Source of the DNA: Halisarca cf. caerulea
Lineage: Eukaryota > Porifera > Demospongiae > Chondrillida > Halisarcidae
Length of the DNA: 64,000 nt
Reading direction: 5' to 3'
Assembly: GCA_963170055.1 (NCBI GenBank)
Contig: CAUJGJ010000444.1
Coordinates: 8,144,618 to 8,208,617 of the forward strand
Positions 32,406 to 43,214 of the stretch are shown one piece after another. Every line of letters begins with the position of its first letter. The stretch's first letter is position 1. The notes beneath the pieces are model-generated. The model saw nothing but the letters and a program-made list of their open reading frames with translations. It did not search any database and was not told the DNA's origin. The position numbers and the translations under genes were made by a program.

Positions 32406-33690
32406 TGAGTTTTTTATTGTGAATTACTTGTTCGACAAATTTAAAAAGTATGCAGGGAACAATTTGGTAGATTCAAAGGTATCCAAAAACCAACGCTAGT
32501 CTAAATTGTGGTGTACTAAATGACAGCAATGTGAAGATTTCTATATCCTTCAAAGGTTTCCTACAAATGGTAGCTATCTTTTCACTATGTGGCCTGTTGA
32601 AATTCTTCATTGTTACTGTGATGTGTACATTTTTTTTATGAAGACACAAGTATGATAACATATGCACATAAAATGAGTGCAACAAGCTTTCAAAAGCCCA
32701 TGTAGTGATAGCTTAGCCTTGTCCTTTGTCAACTACCTCAAAAATTTCAGAGCTCTAAAACACTATTTACATCAAGGCATTTTAAAAAAATATTGGTCCT
32801 CAAACGTTTATCATCTTCCATCTAGGATATGAAAGTACAAAAGTGCACAATGTTTACATTGTTTGGACAATTTTATGTTAAAAAGGCTTTAGATTAAGAG
32901 ATGACCAAAAGGTCATCTAGCATGGGTTTTTAAGATTCAGAAAGAGTAAAATCAGACAGTATGGCTTGAACCATTTGAGTGATGTGGAGCAATAATGAGT
33001 TTGCAATAATAATTATGCACTCCAGATTGAGATCAATGCATGGAGTCGGGCGTTTTTGTTCCACTTTGTATGAATCGCTGTATAGCATCCCTTAGCCTGT
33101 CCTTCAATGTTATGTTTGGAAAGGGTTACTTGCTGTAGAAAGTGGCTGGGAGGAGAGTTAATCGAGAAGTACCTACACATACATTATGGCATGTGGTACA
33201 CTCATGGAATATGAATCCAGTTCAAGGCACACAAACAAAATTCTAGTGACATGGAGCATGGTGCAAGGTGAGTGTAGGAAGCCAAATTGTCCCTCTGTAC
33301 AGCTCAACCACAGGTGAAGCCCTTAGATGTAGTTATGTGACCCTGTTAAATCTTATTATGTGTTAAGTGCCACATGTATGACCTCAGATATGGCACTGTG
33401 TTTACCTTGTGCCACATGAATAGAATACATTGATCCTTTGTATACAGAATATTGTTGCTTAGCTACTGGTGCACACAAGCAAGATACTTTGGGGCAAAGT
33501 AGAACATCTAACTATACAGCTGTAATGATTCTTGCAAAAGTACACCCTAAAAGACTTTATCTCTAGCAACACAACATAATATCCAAAAGACTACAGCTCT
33601 AACGAAGCACCAGAATACTCTATCTCAGTTTGAGGGCGTGAGATACATCATTTCATAACAAAAAAAGTGATGAGCACATGTCTATTAAAG
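32406..33690. other. No recognisable gene
   Basis: Over a kilobase with no convincing open frame, splice-bounded exon or terminal repeat. Confidence 0.25.
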
Positions 33691-33696
33691 AATAGG

Positions 33697-34116
33697 AATT
33701 AACTATAACCAGATAACCAAACCGGGAGGCTTTCAGCAATTTACAATTCGGCCTTGTGGAAAACGGTAGTTTTCTCCTCGAATCAGTCACAGGGTCCTTT
33801 TCTGAACGCAAACACTACTTCTAGATGTTTTTGGTGCCTCTGAACTGCATTTGCGACGTTCAACTCGGTGTAATTGAGCTGCAGTGAAGAGTTCACAATT
33901 GGCCGTTGAATGGGAATTAACTACAGATAACCAAACCAGGAGGCTTTCAGCAATTTACAATTCGGCCTTGTGGAAAACGGTAGTTTTCTCCTTGAATCAG
34001 TCACAGGGTCCTTTTCTGAACACAAACACTACTTCTAGATGTTTTTGGCGCCTCTGAACTGCATTTGCGACGTTCAACTCGGTGTAATTGAGCTGCAGCG
34101 AAGAGTTCACAACTGG
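33697..34116. repeat. Tandem duplication of an approximately 207-bp unit
   Basis: Two consecutive copies (about 33697-33911 and 33912-34116) are nearly identical and start GAATTAACTA. They copy part of the minus-strand coding-like block 34001-34255. A more diverged third copy is at 35700-35885. Confidence 0.75.
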
Positions 34117-34255
34117 CCGTTATCTCCGCAGAAGAATGGTTTTCTCCTTTCCCGAAAGCTCTAACAAGACTATTATCATCTGTTCCTATCAGTATTTCAT
34201 TTGTTTTGTATGTTTTGCCTTTGTACGTGATGTATTTTGAAGTTGTCATAACCAT
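34001..34255 (-). CDS. Unrecognised coding-like fragment, duplicated at 35690-36050
   Basis: The 84-residue frame begins with KYITYKGKTYKTNEILIGTD and continues FGKGENHSSAEITASCELFA with a HRVERRK stretch. The block at about 36045-35695 encodes an alignable protein (KGKRYKT, RAFGKG, KASCELFTAAEFHRIES) with an internal stop. Two diverged copies keeping the same frame suggest a real protein family. The layout (Y-x-YKGK-x-Y start, then a beta-like region) could be BAH-like, but I do not recognise it. Upstream of both copies (34450-34530 and 36210-36270) lies a GGGCGCATACGGCGCATGG-type repeat. Confidence 0.4.
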   Translation of the reverse strand: MVMTTSKYITYKGKTYKTNEILIGTDDNSLVRAFGKGENHSSAEITASCELFAAAQLHRVERRKCSSEAPKTSRSSVCVQKRTL

Positions 34256-34639
34256 TTCTCAAAGTTCGTCCGATAGTTTCGTTCGTGTTCTTTGAGATCG
34301 ATTTGCTTGATAATTTTCCATTGGAGGCACCACATTCTATACATCATTAGATAGCCCTATCTTTAGCCTTTCTGTTGATGTAATGTTTGAGCTGGGTTAC
34401 TATAGAAAGTTACAGAGGAAAAATCAATCTAACTTTACATTGCGATTAGGGCACATACGGCGTATGGTGTTTTGGTGACTTCCGGTAGTAGGGTGCATAC
34501 GGTGTATGGTACAAGATGTGTTAAGATGTAGGTAGAGGCATTAACATTTCGAGGATTACCATTCTGAAAGATCTGCTTTATTCGCAAAGAAGTGGTATGG
34601 TTTTCCTAACTCCTACTAAAAAGCGACATGCTTTGGGCG

Positions 34640-35145
34640 CAACATGGTGGAATGCTTCTAAGTCTACCTTTTCACATAAATCGCTATAGCAGAATATTTA
34701 CTAACTTTTCCATGCGGGGGCATCGATAATACCACTCCAAAGCCGAGATCTTAAATAAAGACCCTCCAAAGGCAAACTTCAAGTTATTGTAACTTCAGAC
34801 ATGAATAAAAGTTCAATTGCCTCCATGTGGAAACCTTTTTTTCCTCCAAATAGCTCAAAATTGGCACCAATAAACTGTTTCCAAATTGTTCCCTCGTGCT
34901 GCGCTCAGCTGAAAACTAAAATTCTGAAGGACATCCAGTTAGGTCACAGGCCAGCACGTGACAGAGTGAATGTGATCAGAGAAAACGTCACTAAACGTGG
35001 ATATGGCTTTCGTATACGTCCAAATATCACCTAAATCATGAGATAAAAGCATGACTAATAGCTTATGGATGCCAGAAAGTAACATTTTATCACTATGCAA
35101 ACTGGGAAGCGCTATCATAACAAATCTGGACATGTCCCACATGTG
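34640..35145. mobile_element. 5'-truncated MITE of the CGCATGTGGGACATGTCC family
   Basis: In reverse orientation it matches 14303-14760 and ends with GGACATGTCCCACATGTG at 35128-35145. The other end is missing. Confidence 0.65.
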
Positions 35146-35689
35146 AGTGATGAAATGCTCTCTCATCTGTATCTCCTCAGTACATTGCACATGGGGCAAG
35201 TCTGTGTTAATTAGAAAGTGTGAAACTATTGTTTTACAGCTTTTTCTCAGTTTATAAAAGTTTCCTAGCATTAAACAGATGCTTAACACATCTTGCACCA
35301 TAAGAAACCGGAAGTAAAAAAAGCACCCCATTCTAAATACCACAAGAATTGACACCTTCACGCGCCTTGTGTCTTTAGTAGAGAGAATTCGATTTTTCGT
35401 TGTAACTCTTCTTAGAACAGCTTTGTATATTAACAAGTTGTGTTCCATTTACACTTCGAAAACCAAGGATTACAGATATCAAGTCACAGAGGGGATTTAC
35501 GGCGTTTTCAGAGAACGCAGAAGTCATAAAGTTACAGTTATCAGCTGTTGTGATGCGCATCAATATCCTCAGTTCGGGCAAGTTTCTAAAGACTTGCCCT
35601 ACCCAGTAGAGCTGTCTGGTGGTTCCCTGGATGCAGGAGAGCAGCTGTACTACGATTATTCTTAGAAGAAAGCTTCGTGGTGAGAGCTA

Positions 35690-36050
35690 GTTGAGGGAAA
35701 AGAACGATGTAGGCGAGTCAACAATTCAGCCTTGTTGGAAACGGTAGTTGGTATTCTCGAACCAGTCCCAAAGTCCTTTCTGAACGCTAACACCACTCCT
35801 TGACGCTTTTGGAGCCCGAAAACTCCATTTGGGGCTCTCGATCCGGTGAAATTCGGCTGCAGTGAAGAGTTCACAACTGGCCTTTATCTCCACAGAAAAA
35901 CGGTTTTGTCCTTTTCCGAAAGCTCTAGCAGGACTACTAACAATTGTTTCTATCAGTACTTCTTATGTTTTGTATCTTTTGCCTTTGCAGATTGTGTATT
36001 TGTATGTTATCATTATCATTGGTCAATGTTCTTTCGATAAATTCAAGCGC
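35690..36050 (-). pseudogene. Second copy of the unrecognised protein fragment
   Basis: The minus-strand translation aligns with 34001-34255 (ITYK-like start, RAFGKGQNR, CELFTAAEFHRIES, then ASRSGVSVQKGLWDWFEN). It carries at least one internal stop. Flanking homology extends to about 36300 and corresponds to 34255-34545, so the two blocks arose by duplication of a segment of at least 0.6 kb. Confidence 0.4.
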
Positions 36051-36902
36051 GTTCTTTGACATCGATTTACTGGAAAATTTTGAATTAGCGGCAACATGTT
36101 CTATACATCATTGGATAGCCCTATCTTTAGCCTTTCCAATGATGTAATGTTTGACCAGGGTTACTATAGAAAGTAACAGGGGAAAAGACGATCTAAATTT
36201 ACATTGCGATCAGGGCGCATACGGCGCATGGTATTTTGAAGACGTCCCGGAAGTAGGGCGCATATGGCGCATGGTGCAAGATGTGTTAACTTGTAGGGAG
36301 ACACACAGACATTTCAAGGATTAACGTATGTGGCAGTCGCGAGTAGAAACCAGGAATTAGGTACGGGACAAGGAAATTCACTTTTTTGCAGAAAACATTC
36401 TTTGACAGGTGGAATAGTAGTCCTGAAAGTTTGAGTAGCAAACCCCTCCAAATTTTGTGTAAATGATCGACTAGAGGGTCCTCTTCTGCTCATGATCGTG
36501 GCCAGAATGCAAGAAAAAAATGGCCACCTGTCCAATGGCGCCAACAAACACTGCACTATTTAGGGTGTAAAGAATAATGGAACAGTGAAACAAATACTTC
36601 TTATACAGTACAAGTCAAAGAATACTTACGCTATTTCGCGAAATCTTGCGTGATCGTGTGCGATATCGAGCAAATATTACGTGATCGCGCAAGACTACCC
36701 TTCGAGATCGCGCATGAAAGGCAGACTCTTCAGTAGCTGTTCTCGAGGAATTGCAAATTGACCAGTGGATTATCATTATAGCAGAAATAGAATTCCAAAA
36801 AGACAGAGTACAAAGAGACACAGAATGACTATAATGGTAGAGAATAAAAACGAAACAGCTCGGTTTTACTAGAAAAAACCTTAGTTGAATACTAAAAAGT
36901 TT

Positions 36903-37854
36903 CATTCCTTTTTCTTTCTTCTACAGACTTCATCAACTACTATTCAAATTTCTTTCATGACTGTCTCCTCTGTTTCTCCTTGAGAAATTGGAAACTCTTT
37001 AAGACAAACTTCTCTTAAACATACCATCCGACTTGTATCGAATGATTTCTTGCCAAGAACTCCTCTCACATTGCTCTCTTTCCTCTCCTCGTCTGTGAAG
37101 ATCTTCTGCGTTAAGCGACCAGCAAAGTTTTTTCTTCCCCTGCAAGTTTGTAAACAAACTGAAACAACTCCTGGGGGAATTCTGGTTGTAGGTGGAGACT
37201 GCAAGTTAGTTAAATCAACCAACGGTGAAGGAGATTTTGGCTCGTCGTTGGACATCGATCGTAGTAGCACGTCCACTTCGCTCTTTACGGTAGCTTCAGA
37301 TATAATTCCTTTTATTTGGGACCCTACCTCAGTGAGTCGTTCATCTCTCTTCACGCAGGAGGCCAGCAGGAGATCCAACTTGTGCTCGATTGATCAAAGC
37401 CTGTTATCCGTGGTAGATTCCAAGACATCTATAGCCAATTGAATATCTTCCAAGCGGTTCAACACTAGGCTAGCAACAGGGGAAAAGGAGGCAGTGTGTC
37501 CAGTGGATTTGTTCATCCCACATCCACTACCCAGCTCGAACGTGAAGGTATCAGTGGGAAGTCTGCGTCCTTTAACTGCCTTGGTTTGTCTACTGCTGGT
37601 TACCTGCTTCAAAGGAGTTGTATCAACATCTGGCACATGAGCTTCATCAATGTCTTCCAGTACTTCTGCGGTATACACTCGGTTCTTTTTGCCCCACTTA
37701 ACCTCGACTGTCTGCCCGACTTTAATTTGCCCGTCTGCTGCTGTATGTCTCTAACTTTCACATATGACTCCTTTCCAGAAGACCTGCCACATTCAATCCA
37801 CCGCACTCTGACTTTCTTTGATTGATCCATCATTTCACTGTAATTCAGATTCAC
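36903..37854 (-). pseudogene. BEN-domain protein carried by Tc1/mariner element 2, decayed
   Basis: The N-terminal module VRVRWIECGRSSGKESYVKV is followed, after a 1-nt shift near 37700, by EVKWGKKNRVYTAEVLED. This layout resembles the N-terminus of the BEN protein at 28319-29511 and BEND5-type proteins. The middle is variable. The C-terminal part (NFAGRLTQKIFTDEERKESN, VRGVLGKKSFDTSRM) is a BEN domain ending with an IDE-like VVDEVCRR. Two in-frame TGA codons interrupt it (37394-37396 and 36942-36944), both without other damage around them. The start lies 270 bp from the divergent transposase start. Confidence 0.65.
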
Positions 37855-38123
37855 TGGTCACAGCTGAAGATAATTTCCCTGTAAATCCCCTCTCTCTTTT
37901 ATATTCGTGAACTCGCACGATTGCGAGCGAACGCGAGAGTTCATTTGTCATCTTTCTAATCTGATTGATCGAATGTACAATTAAGACATGCTACAAATGA
38001 GTCCGATTTACAATCTATCATCTGATTGGTCTAAAGCTTTTAAAGGTATCCTAGTTGAGCATTCACATTAAAAGAAAATCTTTGAGGGAAATATTCATTC
38101 GAAAGAGCTAGCGAGAAGGTATC

Positions 38124-39800
38124 ATGCCGCTATCGAATTATGAAAGGAAGAGAATTGTTGCTGTTTTTAACCAGTCTGGATCAACTAGAACGTACAGTGG
38201 AATCCAGACGAAGCTTGAGGCAGAGGGGATATGCACGTCGCGTCAAACGGTGGCTAATACTATCGCGAAGTACCAAGCAACAGGCATGGTCGAGGATAGG
38301 AAGCGTTCGGGAAGACCAAAGACAGTTACGCCTGAAATGTACACATTTGTAGACAAAGCTATGGCTCAGAATGACGAGCTAACAACGCGAAAGTTGTTGG
38401 AAATGACTGCCCAATTCGGAGCTGTGGGTTTTTCACATGTGACAGTCGCGAGTAGAAATTAGGAATTAGGTACGGGACATGAAAATTCACTTTTTGCAGA
38501 AAAACGTTCTTTGACATGTGGAATAGTAGTCCTGAAAGTTTGAGTACCAAGCTCCACCAAATTTCGTGTAAATGGTTCACAAGAAGGTCCTCTTCTGCTC
38601 GCGATCGTGGCTAGAATACAAAGAAAAAATGGCCGCCTGTCCAATGACGCCAACAAAAACTGCACTATTTAGGGTGTAAAGAACAATGGGACAATGAAAC
38701 AAAATTAATACTTCTCATACCTTTCAAAGCATCGGGGAGGTTTAATATCTTTTAAAAACGGCAATAACTTTGACTACAACACGGCTAAGCCACCAGAAAT
38801 CGGCTAAGCTCACTGTGACAAGGTTTTCTTCGAACAACTCGTCTTGAAGTGCTCGCAGAGATACCTAACAACTTCGAATAGATGTAGGAGGAGAAGAAGA
38901 AGAGGAAGGTTCATTTTAAGTGTCAAACTTGCGTCATTTAGCAGATTTTAGTGACGAAACGTTCCTTTGTGCGCTGTCAAACAAGAAATAACCCCTTCGT
39001 TCGTGCTTCTGAAATGGCTAGCGAGGTTAGTGCAAGTAACAGTACGAAACTACATGTTCCAGGCTTCAAATAGAGGCCCAGATCATTTAGATATCTTCAG
39101 TAAGAGTCTAAAGAAAAGCGAGGGAAATTCAAAACTCATTTTCTCAACATTATGCAACGTACCTAATTCCTAATTTCTACTCGTGACTGCCACACATAGA
39201 ACGCTTGCCAGGGCCAGGGAAGAACTCAGTTGGAGCTACTAAACCGCTAAATACTGCCAAGCTATCAGAGTTGCAAACATGGAGAAGAGAGTGAAGTGGT
39301 TTCAAGAAATGTTGGATACTGGAGAGCAATTTGATGATGTGATATTCACTGATGAAAGCACAATTGCCCTGGAAAGACATCACAAAAAGTCCTACCGCAA
39401 GAAAGGTCAGCCACGCAAGATGAAAGCTATCCCTAAACACCCAGTAAAAGTGCATGTTTGGGGTGGAATCTCCAAGAAAGGGAGCACCTGCATAGTCATG
39501 TTCACAGGTATCCTGACAGCTACCAGGTATGCTGAAATTTTGGATGCAGATCTGTTACCTTTCATTCAATCACAGTATCCTAACCATCATCGTTTATACC
39601 AGGACAATGACCCTAAGCATACTTCAAGGTATGTACAATGTTTCTTTGAAGAAAATGGTGTGGTGTGGTTTAAATCTCCAGCTGAAAGCCCTGACCTCAA
39701 CCCCATCGAAAAGATTTGGGCTTCACTGAAGACCTGGCTGTGTAATGAATGGAAACCGAGAAGTCTGGAACACCTGAAGGAGGGTATATGGCTCTACTGA
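38124..39800 (+). pseudogene. Tc1-like transposase split by a GTGGCAG-family MITE
   Basis: The N-terminal frame 38124-38437 has two helix-turn-helix units (YERKRIVAVFNQSGS, TYSGIQTKLEAEG, SRQTVANTIAKYQATG) and the GRPKTVTP linker. MITE 38439-39193 interrupts it. After the insert RTLARARE continues, with one TAA near 39239, into the intact DDE core 39279-39800: DDVIFTDEST, LYQDNDPKHTS and SPDLNPIEKIW, so all three catalytic acids are present. Without the insert and the single stop this would be a normal transposase of about 330 residues. Divergent from the BEN gene. Confidence 0.88.
38439..39193. mobile_element. GTGGCAG-family MITE, 755 bp, inserted in a transposase gene
   Basis: The ends are GTGACAGTCGCGAGTAGAAA and TTTCTACTCGTGACTGCCAC with a perfect ACAT duplication (38435-38438, 39194-39197). 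It contains a 68-codon open frame (38967-39173) also open in the copies at 41829-42035 and 41046-41252. Confidence 0.88.
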
Positions 39801-40344
39801 TCTCAACTAACACCAGAAGTTTGCTCCAGATAGGTAGGACACGTACAGACAGTTCTGCCAGAAGTAATCAAGCACAATGGAGGGCCGACAGGTCATTAGC
39901 TCTTGAGTACATATATTAGCATTAATTTTGTAGTTTTTAGAATCTGTTTTTATTTTTGCTATAATAATCGTAATATTGTGTCCACTTATTCCTGTTTAAT
40001 GTTATCATTGACAATTTGAAATTAATCTAGTCTAAGACTAAGTCTGTTTTCTACTCTGAATCATGTGGTATAGGAATTAAGATAAACATATATTGTAGAT
40101 GATAGTGCATGTTTGGGGTGGAATATAAATGTAGAGATTATCTCTCCTGTAACATCACGATGGTGCAACATAGTTATAGTGATGTTACAGAAGAGATTTA
40201 TAAAGCTAGGTTATGTAGTGCATAGTACAAGACTGTGCTTTGAATTCACTAAATTTTCTAGACTAGTACGTCTTAGTAATTTACGTATTCCTTTTAGAAA
40301 TTTAAAGCTATCTTTTATACTTGTGATTTTGCTCAACCATGTGT
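39801..40344. other. Non-coding part of Tc1/mariner element 2
   Basis: AT-rich sequence between the transposase stop and a decayed transposase duplicate. No distinct gene is seen. Confidence 0.3.
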
Positions 40345-40560
40345 ATCAAACCTATGATCGAACGGTGGCTAGTACTACCGCAATATACCAAACAACAGGC
40401 ATAGTCAAAGACAGAAAGCGTGCGGGAAGACCGAAGACCATCACTCCTTGTATGCACAAACGTATAGTCTGATGAACTCGCTATAGTTCTAGATGGCAAA
40501 CTGACTGCACGAAAACTGTCAGAAAGGGTAGCTTCCCAATTTGGAGTCCGGGTTTTTTAG
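40345..40560 (+). pseudogene. Decayed duplicate of the Tc1 transposase N-terminus
   Basis: The translation includes TVASTTAIYQTTGIVKDRKR and AGRPKTITP, aligning with TVANTIAKYQATGMVEDRKR at 38250-38320. Frame breaks follow. It may record an older copy or an internal duplication near the right end of the element. Confidence 0.6.
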
Positions 40561-41369
40561 AGAAAATGCGTGCAAGAGCCAGGAAAGTCGCAATTTTTAT
40601 TCTCACGACTAAGAGCTCGTACTCGTGCTTTCGCGCGACCATGACATGCAGACAGGTACTGGTTGCGTGAATTCGTGATTTCATGCAACCATGTACATGT
40701 GATCTTGTGATTTCGCTCGAGATGGTCCGCGTGACGATTGCGGGATCGCGCAAACAATTGCGCGCGAGACTGTAAGTATTTTTTGACTTGTACTGTACCT
40801 ATCAAAGCATCAGTGATCAAAGCTTAATATCTTTTAAAAACTGTGATAACTTAGACTGCAACACAGCCAAGCTACCAGAAATCGGCCAAGCTCACTGTGG
40901 CAAGGTTTTCTTTGAACAACTCAACCTTGAAGTGCTCTCAGAGATACCAACAACTTCAAATAGACGTAGGAGGAGTAGAAGTGGCAGGCTCACTTTGAGT
41001 GTCAAACTTGTGGCATTTAGCAGATTTTAGTGACAAGAAGTTCCTTTGCACACTGTAGAATATGAAACAACCCCTTTGTTCGTACTTCCAAAATGGCTGG
41101 AGAGGTATGTGCAAATAACAGTACGAAACTATGTGTTCCAGGCTTTAAATAGAGGCCCAGGTCATTTAGATATCTTTAGTAAGATGCTAAAGCAAAGCGA
41201 GGGAAATTCGAAACTCATTTTCTCAACATTTTGCAACATATCTAATTCCTAATTTCTACTCACAACTGCCACATATTCAAAGGCTTGCTTTAACTGTGAA
41301 GAACCCACTAAGGCAAACAAGTAATTTGAATCTGCCACTGCACAAGCTCAAATTACTTGCAAAGCATTG

Positions 41370-41762
41370 AAGGGTAAGTGCACAACTGAAAATTGAGGTT
41401 TCTTTAACTTGAAGCAGGAACAAAAGTTCACTTCCTACCACATGGAAAAACCTGTATACCACAAATAGCTCAAAGTTACCACCAAGAAACTGTCTCTAGT
41501 TTGTTCCCTCACATAATACCCAGTCAAAAACTCAGTACAACTCCTGAGAACATAAAGTTAGGTTACATGCCAGCATATGTGATAGAGCAACCATGATGAC
41601 AGAAAACGTGACTGCACATAGATTCAGCATTCGTATACTGACAAATATCAACCTGAATCATGAGTTAGCTACATTACCAACATCTTATAAGTGCCAATAT
41701 TTTATCACTATGCAAACTGAGGAGATCTATCATAACCATTCTGGACATTTCCCACATGCGAT
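41370..41762. mobile_element. Truncated MITE of the CGCATGTGGGACATGTCC family
   Basis: In reverse orientation it shares landmarks with 34640-35145 (AATAGCTCAAA, GAAAACGT, TTTTATCACTATGCAAACTG) and ends with GGACATTTCCCACATGCG. The other end is missing. Confidence 0.6.
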
Positions 41763-41808
41763 ACTAGAGATCAGGAGCTCAGGCATTTTCTTGCTGTGGT
41801 TGATATAT

Positions 41809-42558
41809 GTGGCAGTCGTGAGTAGAAATTAGGAATTAGGTACGTTGCGTAATGTTGAGAAAATGAGTTTCGAATTTCCCTCACTTTTCTTTAGACTCTT
41901 ACTAAAGATATCTAAATGATCTGGGCCTCTATTTGAAGCCTGGAACATGTAGTTTCGTACTATTACTTGCACTAACCTCGCTAGCCATTTCCGAAGTACG
42001 AACGAAGGGGTTATTTCTTGTTTGACAGCGCGCAAAGGAGCGTTTCGTCACTAAAATCTGCTAAATGACGCAAGTTTGACAATCAAAGTGAACCTTCCTC
42101 TTCTTCTTCTCCTCCTACATATATTGAAGTTGTTAGGTATCTCTGTGAGCACTTCAAGATGAGTTGTTCGAAGAAAACCTTGTCACAGTGAGTTTAGCCG
42201 ATTTCTGGTGGCTTAGCCGTGTTGTAGTCAAAGTTATTGCCGTTTTTAAAAGATATTAAACCTCCCCGATGCTTTGAAAGGTATGAGAAGTATTTGTTTC
42301 ACTGTCCCATTGTTCTTTACACCCTAAATAGTGCAGTTTTTCTTGGCGCCGTTGGGCAGACGGCCATTTTTTCTTTGCATTCTGGCCACGATCGCGAGCA
42401 GAAAATAACCTTCTTCTGGACCATTTACACGAAATTTGATGGAGTTTGGTATTCAAACTTTCAGGACTACTATTCCACATGTCAAAGAACGTTTTTCTGC
42501 AAAAAAGTGAATTTTCATGTCCCGTACCTAATTCCTAATTTCTACTCGCGACTGCCAC
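41809..42558. mobile_element. GTGGCAG-family MITE, 750 bp, intact
   Basis: The ends GTGGCAGTCGTGAGTAGAAA and TTTCTACTCGCGACTGCCAC have a perfect ATAT duplication (41805-41808 and 42559-42562). It is the reverse orientation of 38439-39193 and close to it in sequence. It contains the 68-codon frame on the minus strand (42035-41829). Confidence 0.88.
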
Positions 42559-42829
42559 ATATACTTATGGATGTATTTGTGTGTTATATACATAAGTAGC
42601 ATAGTTTAATTCATTATAAGAAATACTTCAAAGGAGTAACGTTTCATTCAGGAGGAATAATTGCTAATTCTGCAAACCATATTCACTATATTGCCGAAAG
42701 TTTGATGTTTGATGCAGGAGACAAGGGTTTCTTCATGTCTAATAACTGTCCAATGCTCAATGCTCTATAACAGTACAATTTTAGTGTCAACAGCATAAGT
42801 GTACGAAGCCATTCCAGTGTTGTGCATAT

Positions 42830-43045
42830 GCTAATGTGACACCGGATCACGAGTGTGAGATATAGTACCCTAGATGCCGCACTTTTTCCCAGTGTGGTAC
42901 ATGTGCTACTGTGAAACCTGATAATGAGTGAAGGGTACAGTACATACCCTAGATGCCACACTTTTCCCAGTGTTGTTCTACTGTGAAACCTGATCATGAT
43001 TGTGAGATACACTATTCCAGATGCCACACTTTTCCAAGTGCTTCA
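42830..43045. repeat. Tandem repeat, about 70-bp unit, three copies
   Basis: The units share AGATGCCRCACTTTT, CCAGTGT and CTACTGTGAAACCTGAT. The open frame on the minus strand follows from the repeat and is not a gene. Confidence 0.65.
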
Positions 43046-43214
43046 TAATGCCACCTTGTCACATTCCAATAAGATCAAATTGACCCTGTAACATGTTAAG
43101 TTTATTATGTTTCCTGAGACCCCATCAATAACCCACAACCTTATCACCCCCTTTCTAAATACACTTTATCAAGTTTTCTTTGCAAAAGCAGGGCTGTCAG
43201 AATCCTTATCATAC

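Larger units (their letters stand above)
36606..40795. mobile_element. Tc1/mariner element 2 carrying a BEN-domain gene
   Basis: The inverted ends CAGTACAAGTCAAAGAATAC and GTATTTTTTGACTTGTACTG are each flanked by TA (36604-36605 and 40796-40797). The insertion cuts the MITE 36330-41272, so the borders are clear. It holds a minus-strand BEN gene (36903-37854), a divergent plus-strand Tc1 transposase (38124-39800) and a decayed duplicate of the transposase N-terminus (40345-40560). Its ends and gene order differ from element 1, where the two genes converge. Confidence 0.82.
36330..41272. mobile_element. MITE of the GTGGCAGTCGCGAG family, split by Tc1/mariner element 2
   Basis: The outer ends are GTGGCAGTCGCGAGTAGAAA at 36330 and a diverged complement ending CTGCCAC at 41272. 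The flanks are GTAT and ATAT, agreeing with the 4-bp AYAT duplications of the intact copies. Its two halves are 36330-36605 and 40796-41272. This copy is the oldest-looking of the three. Confidence 0.78.

Noticed and set aside
42686..43027. 113-codon minus-strand frame
   Set aside because: Follows from the approximately 70-bp tandem repeat.
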